From an uncultured Blastocatellia bacterium (GTDB taxonomy: Bacteria > Acidobacteriota > Blastocatellia > HR10), in NCBI GenBank assembly GCA_937934295.1, contig CALHAI010000016.1, positions 1-60,358 on the forward strand: a stretch of 60,358 nt of DNA, given 5' to 3'. How positions within the stretch are numbered: position 1 is the stretch's first letter; each line of letters begins with the position of its first letter. The position numbers and the translations under genes were made by a program. This document shows positions 27,382 through 37,186 of this stretch, one piece after another. The notes under the pieces were generated by a model. That model was not told the origin of the DNA. It ran no database searches and saw nothing but the letters and a program-made list of their open reading frames with translations.

Positions 27382-30276
27382 TCACCGGCCGAAGGGAGAG
27401 AGGTGGACGGTTCGCCCATCGGTCATGAGGGTGATCAGGCCTTGCTGTCCTGTGTGAAAGAGGGGGATATTTCGGCGTTCGTATCGCTCTCGGACATCGG
27501 GGTGGGGGTATCGGAATCGCCCGGTGAGGGGATCGGCTGCCGAGAGGATCGCCCATCGAGGTCGGACGCGGTTGAGGAAGGCCTCGGAGCTACTGGTGCG
27601 GCTCCCGTGATGGGGGACTTTCAGGACGTCACTTTGCAGCTCCCAGCTGGAGACACGGAGCGCTTCTTCGGCCGCGCGCTCGATGTCTCCGGTCAGCAGG
27701 ATCGTTACATCCCCATACTGAATGCGGAGGACGAGCGAATCCTCGTTCCCCCACGTTTCGGGCTGACGATCCGAAGGCGGGGGCCAGAGTACGGTCGCCA
27801 TGACCGGAGGAGTCCTTGTGCGCCCGAGCTGGAGGCGATCGCCTTGTCTGATTTCCACGACGGGAATACGCCGCCGCCGGACTTCCTGCAGAAAGGTTGC
27901 GAAAAGGGGATCGTGCCAAGGGCGGCGCACAAGGAGCACGCCCCCGATCTCGAAGTTCCGGACAACATCCAGAAAGCCGCGCAGATGATCGGCATGCGCG
28001 TGCGTGGGGACCAGGAAATCAATGCGCTTGAGTCTTCGCGACCAGAGGAAATTCGAAGTGACCACCTCCCCAATGGGGGGGCGATCCTCGACGAATTCCA
28101 GCTCCTCCTCGCCGGGCATCCCTGCCGGTGTGGCCCCGATTTCGCCGCCGGCATCGATGAGCATCGTCGTTCCATCGGGAAGCTCCAAAAGGGCGGCGTC
28201 GCCGTGGCCGACATCGAGGAAATGAAGCTGGAGCCAACCCTTCGGCCGAGGAGGCTGGAACGGGTGGGTGATGAGAAGTCCAAAATTCACAGTGAGAAGA
28301 CCCAGCGCGACACCGAGCGCCCATCGTCGCGCGCGCTGTATGCGCTCCCGGCGCTGCGCGATCAGCGGTGGCAAAGTGCGGGCTGTCGGAGGATTCAGCG
28401 GATGCCACGCGTGAAGCCGATAGGCGACGTAAAGGAGAGCGGTCCAATAGGTGACGTAAACGAGTGCTCCCGCGCCCGAATAATCTGGGATGCGGAAGCT
28501 GAGTGTGGGGAACCGCAGGGCGAGTTCGGAGCTGGCGACCGTCGCATCGGTGAGCGAGCGGCCGAGTGCAGCCAGATAGGCGGCCAGATGTGCCTTCCAC
28601 AGCGAGAGTGCGAGGGCCAAAGCGGCCACCACGCCGAGAAGGGCGATCGTCGCGCCGACGATCACGTTGAGCACGATGCCGATGAGGGCGACTCGATGAA
28701 AGTACTCGATCATGAGGGGGAGCATGGCCAGTTGTACAACGGACGAGACACACAGCGAGAGCGCGAGCGCTCGCACCAGGGGCTGGAGTCGCAAGCGATT
28801 GAGCGTGTGGGCCAAAGGGGCTTTCTCCAATCGGAAGCGAATGGGTGAGGTCCTCTGCTCGCGCTGAAACGCTCGCTCATTCCAGAAGAGGCATTCGGCC
28901 CACCGCCGGATGGTCTCCGGACCTTGTGGGGGATAGGGATGTTCGGGCGTCGGTCGCCACGTGCCGATGGCGTGAACCCGCACGACGAGCGGGGCCACCA
29001 GTAAGGCCAGGCTGCCGGCCGCCGCAAAGGAGAGTTGGAAAGAGGGGGAGAAGAGTTGTCGGGGATTGACGACGAGTAAGACCAAAGCGGCGATGCCGAG
29101 GCTGTTCGCTGCCGGTGCTTGCCGAAACAAAAGCGAGGCGAGCAGAAAGGTCGTCACCATCACGGTCGCGCGCCAGACCGGAGGCTGGCCGCCGACCATG
29201 AGCGCATACCCCCACAATGGGATGAGCGTCCCGAGCGCGCGCCCAAGAGGCCGCCGCGTGTACCAGGAGAGGATCCCCCAAAGCACCCCCGCCAAAAATC
29301 CAATGTGCAATCCGGAGATGACCAAGAGGTGAAACGTCCCCCCGGCGCGGAGCGCCTCCGCCATCCGGGCATCGAGGAAATGCCGATTCCCGAGAAGGAG
29401 TGCTTTCACCAACCCGGCCGTTCGCGGTCCCGCTTCGCCGAACACGCGGTCAATGTCGTGTTCGAGCATCTCCTTCACATCGTAAAGTGGAGCGAGCATG
29501 CGCATGCTGAGTTTGTGGAGGGGTCCCGGCGTGACAGATCGCGCGCACGGCATTGCGGGCGAGACGTCTTTGGGAAGGGGTTCGGTCTCCTCGAGCGGCT
29601 CCAGCAGAGGCGGACTCTTGCTCACGGCCGCGAGATCGTAGCCGCGCTGCTCCAGGTACTCATCGTATTCCGGAACGCCGGGATTTTGATGCCGCTGCGG
29701 TCGAACGAAGCGCACGAGCGCTTGCAGGCGTTGGCCATAGCGAATCCCCAAGCGTTCGTAGGCCGCGCGCGCTTCCGCATCGGGGATGGCGACCATCAGA
29801 CGCAGGCGACCGCCGGCGCAGTAGACGTGCCCGAACGCGACGACGTGTTCGACTTCGAGGTCCAGATAGACCCGTTCCGGCGCGCGCTCCGGTGGGGCCG
29901 CGAGTCTCCCGATCACGCGCGCCGGTTCCCCCGCCGCGATGAGCCCACGGTCGTAAAGCGTCTGAAGGCGATGCGGCGCCGAGCGCGTCTCCACACGTTG
30001 CAGGTGGAGGACGCCAGCCAGGCCGTATCCGATGAGGAGCACGGGAACGAAGGCGCGAGAGCGCCGCGCGCTGAGGCTGAGGAGCCAAACGCCGACGGCG
30101 CTGATCCCCCACAGGAGCGGACGATGGGGGAGGATGCGGCCCAGGGCGACACCTATGGCGAAGGCCGCGGCCAGGAAGAACATCGGCTGAAAGCGCGGAT
30201 CCAATGGCGCGAAGCGCTGTGCCTCGACCGGTCGCGGCACATGGGTGGGAGGGAGAGGAGGAGCCTTCGCATCCAT
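27382..30276 (-). CDS. comEC: DNA uptake channel ComEC/Rec2
   Basis: A full-length 964-residue ComEC. The N-terminal membrane region and OB-type DUF4131 domain span about 30-240. The polytopic Competence domain (about 280-650) has ALLLGNRHFLDARMAEALRA and FHLLVISGLHIGFLAG. The C-terminal metallo-beta-lactamase domain (about 700-960) contains FLDVGHGDAALLELPDG, THAHADHLRG and KVPHHGSRTSSSE. It moves single-stranded DNA across the inner membrane; the C-terminal domain is thought to be the nuclease for the non-transported strand. All parts are intact, so the organism may be naturally transformable, though no other com gene is in the window. Confidence 0.94.
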   Translation of the reverse strand: MDAKAPPLPPTHVPRPVEAQRFAPLDPRFQPMFFLAAAFAIGVALGRILPHRPLLWGISAVGVWLLSLSARRSRAFVPVLLIGYGLAGVLHLQRVETRSAPHRLQTLYDRGLIAAGEPARVIGRLAAPPERAPERVYLDLEVEHVVAFGHVYCAGGRLRLMVAIPDAEARAAYERLGIRYGQRLQALVRFVRPQRHQNPGVPEYDEYLEQRGYDLAAVSKSPPLLEPLEETEPLPKDVSPAMPCARSVTPGPLHKLSMRMLAPLYDVKEMLEHDIDRVFGEAGPRTAGLVKALLLGNRHFLDARMAEALRAGGTFHLLVISGLHIGFLAGVLWGILSWYTRRPLGRALGTLIPLWGYALMVGGQPPVWRATVMVTTFLLASLLFRQAPAANSLGIAALVLLVVNPRQLFSPSFQLSFAAAGSLALLVAPLVVRVHAIGTWRPTPEHPYPPQGPETIRRWAECLFWNERAFQREQRTSPIRFRLEKAPLAHTLNRLRLQPLVRALALSLCVSSVVQLAMLPLMIEYFHRVALIGIVLNVIVGATIALLGVVAALALALSLWKAHLAAYLAALGRSLTDATVASSELALRFPTLSFRIPDYSGAGALVYVTYWTALLYVAYRLHAWHPLNPPTARTLPPLIAQRRERIQRARRWALGVALGLLTVNFGLLITHPFQPPRPKGWLQLHFLDVGHGDAALLELPDGTTMLIDAGGEIGATPAGMPGEEELEFVEDRPPIGEVVTSNFLWSRRLKRIDFLVPTHAHADHLRGFLDVVRNFEIGGVLLVRRPWHDPLFATFLQEVRRRRIPVVEIRQGDRLQLGRTRTPPVMATVLWPPPSDRQPETWGNEDSLVLRIQYGDVTILLTGDIERAAEEALRVSSWELQSDVLKVPHHGSRTSSSEAFLNRVRPRWAILSAADPLTGRFRYPHPDVRERYERRNIPLFHTGQQGLITLMTDGRTVHLSPFGR

Positions 30277-30330
30277 TCGATCACCGCTTCGCGTCGGGCG
30301 ACTTCCTCACCGCGCGCGGAGAGGGAGCGT

Positions 30331-32337
30331 TCACGCCGACTCGATCACCCACGTCTCGAATAAGTCGGGTTCGACCTCGGTGATGAATCGAGAGGGGCGG
30401 AGCAGGATCGTACGCACGCCTTCGCGCGCGAGGAGGGGATAGCAGACGTAGAGCTCGTCCTTGGCGCGGGTGACGGCGACGTAGAAGAGTCGACGCTCTT
30501 CCTCCAACGCCTCCGGATCCTGAAGCGAGCGCGCCGTGGGGAAACGCCCCTCGGCGGTCCAGATCAGGAAGACGATACGCCATTCCAAGCCTTTCGCCTG
30601 ATGGATGGACGAGAGGACGAGGTACTCCTCTTCGCCTTCCGCCCCGCCAAGGATGTCCTCGCCATAAAGGCCGTCGCGCATGGAGAACCGTTCCTGCCCA
30701 AGGAGCGCGACGTCGCTCAGGAAGTGTTCGGTCGAGGGGTACCGAGCGGCGAACTGCGCGAGCTGGCGCAAATCTTCCAGGCGCATCTCGGCATTACTGT
30801 AGGTCGCGCGCAGGGAGTCCGTGTAACTGCTGGCGAGGATGGCTTCGATCTGTGCGGCCGGGCGTTGGGCGAGCGGCTCGTTAAGAAGTGCCTCCAGCAG
30901 CTCGTGCAACTCGCGCCATCCTGAATGGGCGCGGCGGGGGATGAGGGGGCGCGCTTCGATATCCGCGAGCGCGCGCAGCAGATCCGCACTTCCGGCGATG
31001 ATCGGCCAGATGCGCTCGATCGTGCGCTGTCCAATGCCGGGGACCAGGCGCAAGAGGCGCCGCCAGGCCAGCTCATCGCGCGCGTTCACGACGACGCGCA
31101 AATAGGCGAGGACGTCTTTGACGTGCGCCTGTTCGAAGAAACGCAGTCCGGAGCGGACGACATACGGGATGCGCCGCCGCAGGAGTTCGACCTGCAGCTC
31201 CATCGAGTGGTAATGCGAGCGATAGAGCACGGCGATCTCTGAGAGCGGTACCCCCTCCTCGTATAACTCCAGGATGCGCGTGGCGACGAAGGCGGCTTGC
31301 TCGTAGACGTCTTGTGTAGGCACAAGAGCCGGTTTCGGCCCGTCCGCGCGTCGCGCGCGCAGTTCTTTGTGAAACTGCCGCTCGTTGTGCCGAATGGAGG
31401 CGTTGGCGAGTGCCAGAATCTGCGGCGTGCTCCGATAGTTCGTCTCCAGCCGATACACTCGCGCATCCGGATAGCGCTTGGGGAATTCGTAGATGTTGCG
31501 GAAGTCCGTCCCCCGCCAACTGTAGATCGTCTGGCAATCGTCGCCGACGACCATGACATTGCGATGCCGCTCGGCCAGCCGATCCACGATCTCCGCTTGG
31601 AGGCGATTCGTGTCCTGATACTCGTCCACGAGGATGTGCTGGAACTGCTCGGCATACAGGGCAGCGATCGCCAGATGTTCGGTGAGCAATCGCCACCAGT
31701 TCACGAGCAGATCGTCGTAATCCAGCACGTTCTCGCGCCGTTTGCGGTCCGCGTAGACGTGAAAGACGCGCTCGATCTCCGGAAGCAGCGGCTCGAAGTA
31801 GGGGAAGCGCGCCAGAACGATCTCCTCCAACGAGCGTCCCGTATTGACTGAGAGGCTGAGGATGTCCTGCAGGACTTCGCCGCGAGGGAATCGCCGCGCG
31901 CGCGTCTCTATGCCGCAGGCGCGCACGCAGGCTTCGAGCAGCTCACGCGCATCCTCGCTGTCCAGGATCGTGAAATTCGGCTGATAGCCGAGCACCTCCG
32001 CATGTCGGCGAAGGATGCGGTTGGCGATATGGTGAAACGTCCCGCCCCAGATGCGACGGCACTCCGTCTGCAGCAGCGCCTCGACGCGCTGAAGCATGCT
32101 GCGCGCGGCCTTATTGGTGAAGGTCACAAGCAGTAGGCGCGATTGATCCACCCCCTGCTCCACGAGCCAGGCGACGCGATAGGTGATCACGCGCGTTTTG
32201 CCCGAGCCGGCCCCGGCGATCACCAATGCCGGGCCTTCGCCCGAGGTGACCGCCGCATACTGCTCCTCGTTCAACTCGGCGCGATAGTTGATCAGCGTGC
32301 GCCGGATGGCCGTCCGCTTCAGGATGTATCGCTTCAT
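30331..32337 (-). CDS. UvrD/PcrA-family ATP-dependent DNA helicase
   Basis: 668 residues of superfamily 1A. The Q motif ELNEEQYAAVTSGEGPALVI precedes Walker A GAGSGKT (42-48). Motif II is VDEYQDTN, and later motifs are LETNYRSTPQIL (IV) and SSIHQAKGLEWRIVFLI (V). The protein ends near the 2B domain and lacks the C-terminal Tudor-like tail of full-length PcrA. I start at ATG 32337; the open frame continues upstream only because it runs antisense to sucC. It lies between comEC and sucC on the same strand. It could serve repair or recombination, as PcrA, UvrD or Rep. Confidence 0.9.
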   Translation of the reverse strand: MKRYILKRTAIRRTLINYRAELNEEQYAAVTSGEGPALVIAGAGSGKTRVITYRVAWLVEQGVDQSRLLLVTFTNKAARSMLQRVEALLQTECRRIWGGTFHHIANRILRRHAEVLGYQPNFTILDSEDARELLEACVRACGIETRARRFPRGEVLQDILSLSVNTGRSLEEIVLARFPYFEPLLPEIERVFHVYADRKRRENVLDYDDLLVNWWRLLTEHLAIAALYAEQFQHILVDEYQDTNRLQAEIVDRLAERHRNVMVVGDDCQTIYSWRGTDFRNIYEFPKRYPDARVYRLETNYRSTPQILALANASIRHNERQFHKELRARRADGPKPALVPTQDVYEQAAFVATRILELYEEGVPLSEIAVLYRSHYHSMELQVELLRRRIPYVVRSGLRFFEQAHVKDVLAYLRVVVNARDELAWRRLLRLVPGIGQRTIERIWPIIAGSADLLRALADIEARPLIPRRAHSGWRELHELLEALLNEPLAQRPAAQIEAILASSYTDSLRATYSNAEMRLEDLRQLAQFAARYPSTEHFLSDVALLGQERFSMRDGLYGEDILGGAEGEEEYLVLSSIHQAKGLEWRIVFLIWTAEGRFPTARSLQDPEALEEERRLFYVAVTRAKDELYVCYPLLAREGVRTILLRPSRFITEVEPDLFETWVIESA

Positions 32338-32417
32338 CCTCGTGCTCTCGACCGACGTCTGGCGGATCCACCTTATCGCGTGCGTGGCCGGGCTGTCAAC
32401 GGAGGGTTCTTCGAGGA

Positions 32418-33581
32418 TCATCTCTGGCGCGCCAGGGCGACGGCCCACTCCGCCGCTTCGTTCATGCTGTGGGCGACAGTGATCTTCAATCCCGATTGCG
32501 CCAGGAGCTCTCGCGCGCGCTCGATGTTGGTCCCCTCCAGCCTCACGACGATGGGGACGGAGACGCCGACCTTCCGCGCCGCTTGGAGAACGCCTTCGGC
32601 GACGACGTCGCAGCGGACGATGCCGCCGAAGATGTTGATCAAGACGGCCCGCACGTTCGGATCCGAGAGCAGGATGCGAAAGCCCTTCTCCACCCGTTCG
32701 GTCGTCGCGCTCCCGCCGACATCGAGGAAATTCGCCGGCTCTCCCCCGGCGAGCTTGATGATGTCCATCGTCGCCATGGCCAAGCCGGCGCCGTTGACCA
32801 TGCACCCGATCGTGCCGCTCAGCTTGATGTAGTTCAGGTCGTATCGCGAAGCTTCCACCTCTAGCGGTTCCTCCTCATTCACGTCCCGCAGCTCGGCGTA
32901 CTCCGGATGCCGAAACAACGCGTTGTCATCGAAGGTGACTTTGGCATCGAGCGCATAGAGGCGTCCATCTTCGGTCGCGACGAAGGGGTTCACTTCGACG
33001 AGCGAGGCATCGAGCTCCACAAAGGCGCGATAGAGGCTGAGGATGAAGCGCACGGCGTGACCGAACAGTTCGCCCGTGAAGCCAAGTGCGAAGGCGAGCT
33101 TGCGCGCCTGATACGGCTGGAGGCCGAGCGTCGGATGGGCCAGCTCTTTGAAGATCAGTTCGGGCGAGCGCTGCGCGATCTCCTCGATATCCATGCCACC
33201 GGCCGGGCTCGCCATGACAACCGGGCAGCGCGCCGCGCGATCCAAGATGACGCCCAGGTAGCATTCTTGCCGAATGGGCAGCGCCTCCTCGATGAGGAGC
33301 GTGCGCACCAGCCGACCCTGCGGCCCCGTCTGGGGCGTCACCAGTGTCATCCCCAGCATCTCGCGCGCCAGCTCATAAGCGCGCTCCGGTGAATCGGCCA
33401 GACGAATCCCTCCGGCCTTCCCCCGTCCCCCCGCGTGGATCTGCGCCTTCACGACGACGCGCCCGCCGAGCTTCTCAGCGGCGACGCGCGCGGCGTCCGG
33501 CGTCGTGACGGCTTCCCCTTGCGGGATCGTCACACCATAGCGGTTGAGTAATTCCTTCGCTTGATATTCGTGTATTCGCAT
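32418..33581 (-). CDS. sucC: Succinyl-CoA synthetase (ADP-forming) beta subunit
   Basis: 387 residues, normal for SucC. The ATP-grasp part begins MRIHEYQAKELLNRYGVTIP and carries KAQIHAGGRGKAGGI. The C-terminal CoA-ligase part has FLDVGGSATTERVEKGFRIL and INIFGGIVRCDVVAEG. It works with SucD in the TCA cycle. AAGGAGAG precedes the ATG. SucD normally follows at once; here a helicase gene does, so the alpha subunit must be encoded elsewhere. Confidence 0.95.
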   Translation of the reverse strand: MRIHEYQAKELLNRYGVTIPQGEAVTTPDAARVAAEKLGGRVVVKAQIHAGGRGKAGGIRLADSPERAYELAREMLGMTLVTPQTGPQGRLVRTLLIEEALPIRQECYLGVILDRAARCPVVMASPAGGMDIEEIAQRSPELIFKELAHPTLGLQPYQARKLAFALGFTGELFGHAVRFILSLYRAFVELDASLVEVNPFVATEDGRLYALDAKVTFDDNALFRHPEYAELRDVNEEEPLEVEASRYDLNYIKLSGTIGCMVNGAGLAMATMDIIKLAGGEPANFLDVGGSATTERVEKGFRILLSDPNVRAVLINIFGGIVRCDVVAEGVLQAARKVGVSVPIVVRLEGTNIERARELLAQSGLKITVAHSMNEAAEWAVALARQR

Positions 33582-33616
33582 GAAGCCTCTCCTTCAGCCT
33601 TGAGATCAGCGGTTGG

Positions 33617-33645
33617 AGTTTAGGGGGAGCGGGAGGGGAAGTCAA
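33617..33645 (-). promoter_or_regulatory. Promoter of sucC
   Basis: Minus-strand TTGACT (33645-33640), a 17-base spacer and TAAACT (33622-33617). The predicted start is about 30 bases before the sucC ATG. Confidence 0.6.
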
Positions 33646-33717
33646 GATAGCACTTGGCGCCCACCCGGCGATCTCTTCGCCGCCTGAAGTGAGCGCCAGT
33701 TCCTCGCAGCATTCGGT

Positions 33718-33747
33718 TTGGCGCGAGGGCCGCGTCGGTGCTAAGAT
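33718..33747 (+). promoter_or_regulatory. Promoter of the PPi-phosphofructokinase gene
   Basis: TTGGCG (33718-33723), an 18-base spacer and TAAGAT (33742-33747), about 40 bases before the ATG at 33787. GGAGGAGGGGGAGAG follows as ribosome site. Confidence 0.5.
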
Positions 33748-33786
33748 TAGGCCCTCACGCCTGCTCTGGAGGAGGGGGAGAGATCG

Positions 33787-35097
33787 ATGAGTGTCGCATA
33801 TTCCGGTCGCGTGGGGATTCTGGTCGGAGGGGGGCCGGCGCCGGGGATCAATGGCGTCATCAGCGCCGTGACCCTCGAAGCGCGCAATCGCGGATATGAG
33901 GTCGTAGGGATTTACGATGGCTTCGCATGGCTGATGAAGGGGGAGACGAGCCGCGTGCGGCTTCTGGATCATGACGAAGTCTCGCGCATTCACTTCCAGG
34001 GGGGGTCGATCCTGAACACCTCGCGGGCGAATCCGACACGTCGTCCGGAGGATTTGGAGCGAGTGGTCGCGGCCTTGGAGGCACTCGGCATTCGGCATCT
34101 GGTGACCATCGGGGGCGATGACACCATGTACGCCGCGCATTGCGTGGCGCGGCAGGCCAACGGACGTATTCGCGTCTGCCATGTCCCCAAGACGATCGAT
34201 AATGACTTGCCGCTCCCCGGCGACATGCCGACGTTCGGCTTCGAGACGGCGCGCCAGTTGATCTTCGAGCTGCTGCGCAACCTGATGGAGGATTCGCGGA
34301 CGACGAATCGGTGGTATTTCGTGGTCGTGATGGGACGATCGGCCGGCCATCTCGCTCTGCAAAGCGGTATGGCTGCCGGTGTGACGACGATCATCATCCC
34401 GGAGGAGTTCCCAGAGATCGTGCATCTGGAGACGGTGGCCGATCTCCTGGAGGGAGCGATCCTGAAACGGCGCGCGTTCTGGCAGCGGCGCGATGGCGTG
34501 GCCGTGATCGCCGAGGGGCTGCTGGAACGCATCCCGGAGGAGGAGCTCAGCCAGATCGAAGGCGTGCGCCTCACCCGCGATGAGTATGGCCATTTGCGAC
34601 TGGCTGAGATGGACCTGGCGCATATCCTCAAGACAATCGTCGAACGCCGCTTCGCCGCACGCGGAGACACCCTCACGATCGTCCATAAGACGATCGGCTA
34701 CGAGGTGCGGTCGGCACCGCCGATCGCTTTCGACTGCCAGTATGTGAAGACGCTCGGGTATGGGGCCGTCGAATTCTTGCTCAATCCCACGCCGGAGCAG
34801 GCCGAACGGTCCGGCGCCCTGGTCTGCGTCGTGAGCGGACAGCTTCGGTTTCTGCCCTTTGAGGACTTGATGGATCCGACCACCGGACGCACGCGCATTC
34901 GCGTCGTGGATGTCACGGCCCCGATGTATCGCATCGCGCGCGAGTATATGATCCGACTCGAACGCGAGGATTTCGAAGACGCGCATCGCTTGGCCGAGCT
35001 GGCGCGCGCGGCCTCGACCAAGCACCGTCCGATGACGTCGGAAGAGTTCCGGCAGCGATTTCACCACGTCGTCACAGACCTCATCGGAGGTATGTGA
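33787..35097 (+). CDS. pfp: Pyrophosphate-dependent 6-phosphofructokinase
   Basis: 436 residues of the PFK family. The first nucleotide loop is GGGPAPGING. The phosphoryl-donor determinants are both of the pyrophosphate type: GGDDT (109-113), where ATP enzymes have GGDGS, and PKTIDND (134-140), where ATP enzymes have PGTIDND. It should interconvert fructose 6-phosphate and fructose 1,6-bisphosphate reversibly with PPi. The C-terminal segment GYEVRSAPPIAFDCQYVKTL is family-typical. An SIS-domain gene overlaps or follows the stop directly. Confidence 0.9.
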   Translation: MSVAYSGRVGILVGGGPAPGINGVISAVTLEARNRGYEVVGIYDGFAWLMKGETSRVRLLDHDEVSRIHFQGGSILNTSRANPTRRPEDLERVVAALEALGIRHLVTIGGDDTMYAAHCVARQANGRIRVCHVPKTIDNDLPLPGDMPTFGFETARQLIFELLRNLMEDSRTTNRWYFVVVMGRSAGHLALQSGMAAGVTTIIIPEEFPEIVHLETVADLLEGAILKRRAFWQRRDGVAVIAEGLLERIPEEELSQIEGVRLTRDEYGHLRLAEMDLAHILKTIVERRFAARGDTLTIVHKTIGYEVRSAPPIAFDCQYVKTLGYGAVEFLLNPTPEQAERSGALVCVVSGQLRFLPFEDLMDPTTGRTRIRVVDVTAPMYRIAREYMIRLEREDFEDAHRLAELARAASTKHRPMTSEEFRQRFHHVVTDLIGGM

Positions 35098-35099
35098 AC

Positions 35100-35756
35100 A
35101 TGAGGGGACGGCTCGAAACGCGCGAGGTGGCACCGGTCCGCCGCTATGAGGCGGCCGTTCGAGAATTCCTGGACATCGCGCTCGCCGAGCTGCAAACGCT
35201 GCGGCAGCGACTCACGCCCGGGTATTTCGATCAAGCCGTGGCAGTGATCCTGCAGGCCGAACAGCGCGGCGGACGCGTGCACGTCACCGGCGTGGGCAAG
35301 CCCGAACATGTGGCGACCTATATCGCCTCGCTGCTCAACAGTACGGGCACCCCCGCCTATTTCTTGCACGGGACGGAAGCCGTGCACGGGAGCGCCGGAC
35401 AGGTCCTGCCCAACGACGTCGTCATCGCTATCTCCAATAGCGGCGAGACACAGGAACTCAAGGAGACCGTCGCGACCGTGAAGCGTATCGGGGCTCGTAT
35501 CATTGGCGTCAGCGGTCAGCCGCGTTCGTGGCTCGCGCGACATTCGGATGTCTTCCTCTACGCCGGCGTCTCTCACGAGGGCGATCCCCTGAATCTCCCC
35601 CCCCGCGCGAGCGTGTTGGCCGAGATCTACGTGCTGGCCGCGCTCTCGGTCGCTTTGCAGGTGGAGAAAGGTCTCACCCGCCAGCAATACCATCTCCTGC
35701 ATCCAAAGGGGCGGTTAGGACAGCTCTCTTCGGACAACGACTCCTCCCTGAAGTAA
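35100..35756 (+). CDS. SIS-domain phosphosugar-binding protein
   Basis: 218 residues with one SIS domain: RGGRVHVTGVGKPEHVATYI, the phosphate-binding SNSGETQEL, and the ending LLHPKGRLGQLS, which resembles the HPGGALG of KpsF/GutQ isomerases. It lacks their CBS domains, so arabinose-5-phosphate isomerase is only one option. The ATG at 35100 is nine bases after GGAGG; a GTG at 35094 overlapping the PFK stop is the alternative. Coupling to PPi-PFK suggests a role in sugar-phosphate handling. Confidence 0.82.
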   Translation: MRGRLETREVAPVRRYEAAVREFLDIALAELQTLRQRLTPGYFDQAVAVILQAEQRGGRVHVTGVGKPEHVATYIASLLNSTGTPAYFLHGTEAVHGSAGQVLPNDVVIAISNSGETQELKETVATVKRIGARIIGVSGQPRSWLARHSDVFLYAGVSHEGDPLNLPPRASVLAEIYVLAALSVALQVEKGLTRQQYHLLHPKGRLGQLSSDNDSSLK

Positions 35757-36066
35757 TGTGAGACCCCTGTTCGCTCGCCCGATCACCGCCCGCGCCTGTT
35801 TCGCGCTCGTTGAAGGGATTTGTCCTCGATCTCGCGCGAGTAGCCTGGGCGCTCTTGGACCAGCTCGTCGAGCGGATTTACGAGCGCTCACCTGAGGAAG
35901 TCCAGGACATCACCGCCGCGGTTTCGTCTCTTCGCTTCCCCTGCAGCACTTGAGAGGCTTCAAACGCCTGTGCGTTCGGCATCGCGCGGTGGAGCCGAGA
36001 GCACGAGTCTCCCATGAAGTCGAGGGGGATGAGCCGACGGTTCGCCCCTTTGGACGCAGGGGATGG
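35757..36066 (+). other. 310-base gap with a possible short or remnant reading frame
   Basis: No clear gene. From a TTG at 35810 to a stop at 35951-35953 a frame encodes 47 residues including LLDQLVERIYERSPEEVQDI, which reads like real helical protein. It has no ribosome site and no ATG, so it may be the decayed end of a lost gene. The rest shows nothing I can name. Confidence 0.3.
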
Positions 36067-37173
36067 TCAAAACCGATGGGGGCGGAAAGGGGTGAGATCC
36101 CGGCTCGCCTGTCCGCTCGTGACCAATTCCGTGATCAGGCGGGCCGTGATCGGAGCCAGCAGGATCCCATTGCGGAAGTGGCCCGTGGCGAGGAGAAGAC
36201 CGGGCTCAGCTTCCCCTAAGATGGGGAGATGGTCCGGCGTATCGGGGCGAAATCCGGCCCAGGCCTCGATGAACGTGCAACGCTCGATCGCCGGGAGGGC
36301 TTGTCGAGCGGCCGCGAGAAGACGAAGGAGCGCATCAGCCGTCACGCGCTTCTCATAGCCGACGTCCTCCATCGTGCTGCCGATGAGCAAGCGGCCGTCG
36401 CGACGCGGGACGATGTAGCAATGGGCTGAATGCACGACATGCTCCAGAAGTGGCGCGCGCGTGTGAAGGACGACGATCTGTCCGCGAATGGGCTTGACCG
36501 GAAGCGGCGGATGCCGGTGGAGGTCGACGGTCGCCGCCCACGCGCCGGCGCAGTTGATAACGCACGCGGCGCTGTACACGTCATGACTGGTGCGTACGCC
36601 GACCACGCGATCCCCCTCTCGTAGGAGACCGAGGACGGGTCGGCCCGTCAGAATCTCCACGCCGCGGCGCTGTGCGGCCAGAATGAGGGCCCCCATGAGC
36701 TTTCGATTGTCCACCTGATGCTCGTCCGGCAGAAAGAGCGCCATTTGCACAGCATCCGAGAGCGCCGGCTCGCGCTGGTGGACCTCATCGGCCGTCAGAT
36801 CTTCGACGGCCAATCCGATGGCCTTCTGCTTCTCATAGGCGGCAGCGAGGACCTCGCCCTCGGCGAAATCGAAGGCCAGAAAGAGCGCCCCCTCGCGGCG
36901 ATATTCGACTGAGAGGCCAGTCACCTCTTCGATCTCGGCGATGAAGTCGGGATAGAGGCGAAGGCTCGCCTGACACAGCTCGAAGAACGGGCCGTAGGGC
37001 TCATGCATCGCCTCGGACTGAGGCGCGAGCATGCCGGCCGCCGCACGCGAGGCTTCGCACCCCGGCTCCTCGCGCTCGAGGAGCCGGACACTTACCCCCT
37101 CCTTGGCGAGCGTATAGGCGATCGCGCACCCGATGATCCCCCCTCCCACGACGATGACATCCGAGGTCCTCAT
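36067..37173 (-). CDS. thiO: Glycine oxidase ThiO-like FAD-dependent oxidoreductase
   Basis: 368 residues of the D-amino-acid oxidase/ThiO family. The FAD dinucleotide fold is VIVVGGGIIGCAIAYTLAKE near the N-terminus. SRAAAGMLAPQSEA, INCAGAWA and the C-terminal IEAWAGFRPDTPDHLPILG with LLLATGHFRNGILLAP are all ThiO-like. It makes iminoglycine for the thiazole of thiamin. A thiS gene lies at 59.2 kb, not adjacent. The SprT-like gene ends 13 bases upstream on the same strand, so the pair may be cotranscribed. Confidence 0.88.
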   Translation of the reverse strand: MRTSDVIVVGGGIIGCAIAYTLAKEGVSVRLLEREEPGCEASRAAAGMLAPQSEAMHEPYGPFFELCQASLRLYPDFIAEIEEVTGLSVEYRREGALFLAFDFAEGEVLAAAYEKQKAIGLAVEDLTADEVHQREPALSDAVQMALFLPDEHQVDNRKLMGALILAAQRRGVEILTGRPVLGLLREGDRVVGVRTSHDVYSAACVINCAGAWAATVDLHRHPPLPVKPIRGQIVVLHTRAPLLEHVVHSAHCYIVPRRDGRLLIGSTMEDVGYEKRVTADALLRLLAAARQALPAIERCTFIEAWAGFRPDTPDHLPILGEAEPGLLLATGHFRNGILLAPITARLITELVTSGQASRDLTPFRPHRF

Positions 37174-37186
37174 GCCCCGACCCGCT

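Noticed and set aside
32338..32805. N-terminal extension of the UvrD-type helicase
   Set aside because: This part overlaps sucC in another frame and reads as Arg/Gly-rich noise; the family start fits ATG 32337.
36067..37173. TPP riboswitch near thiO or thiS
   Set aside because: No CTGAGA-type core or THI-box fold found upstream of either gene by eye.
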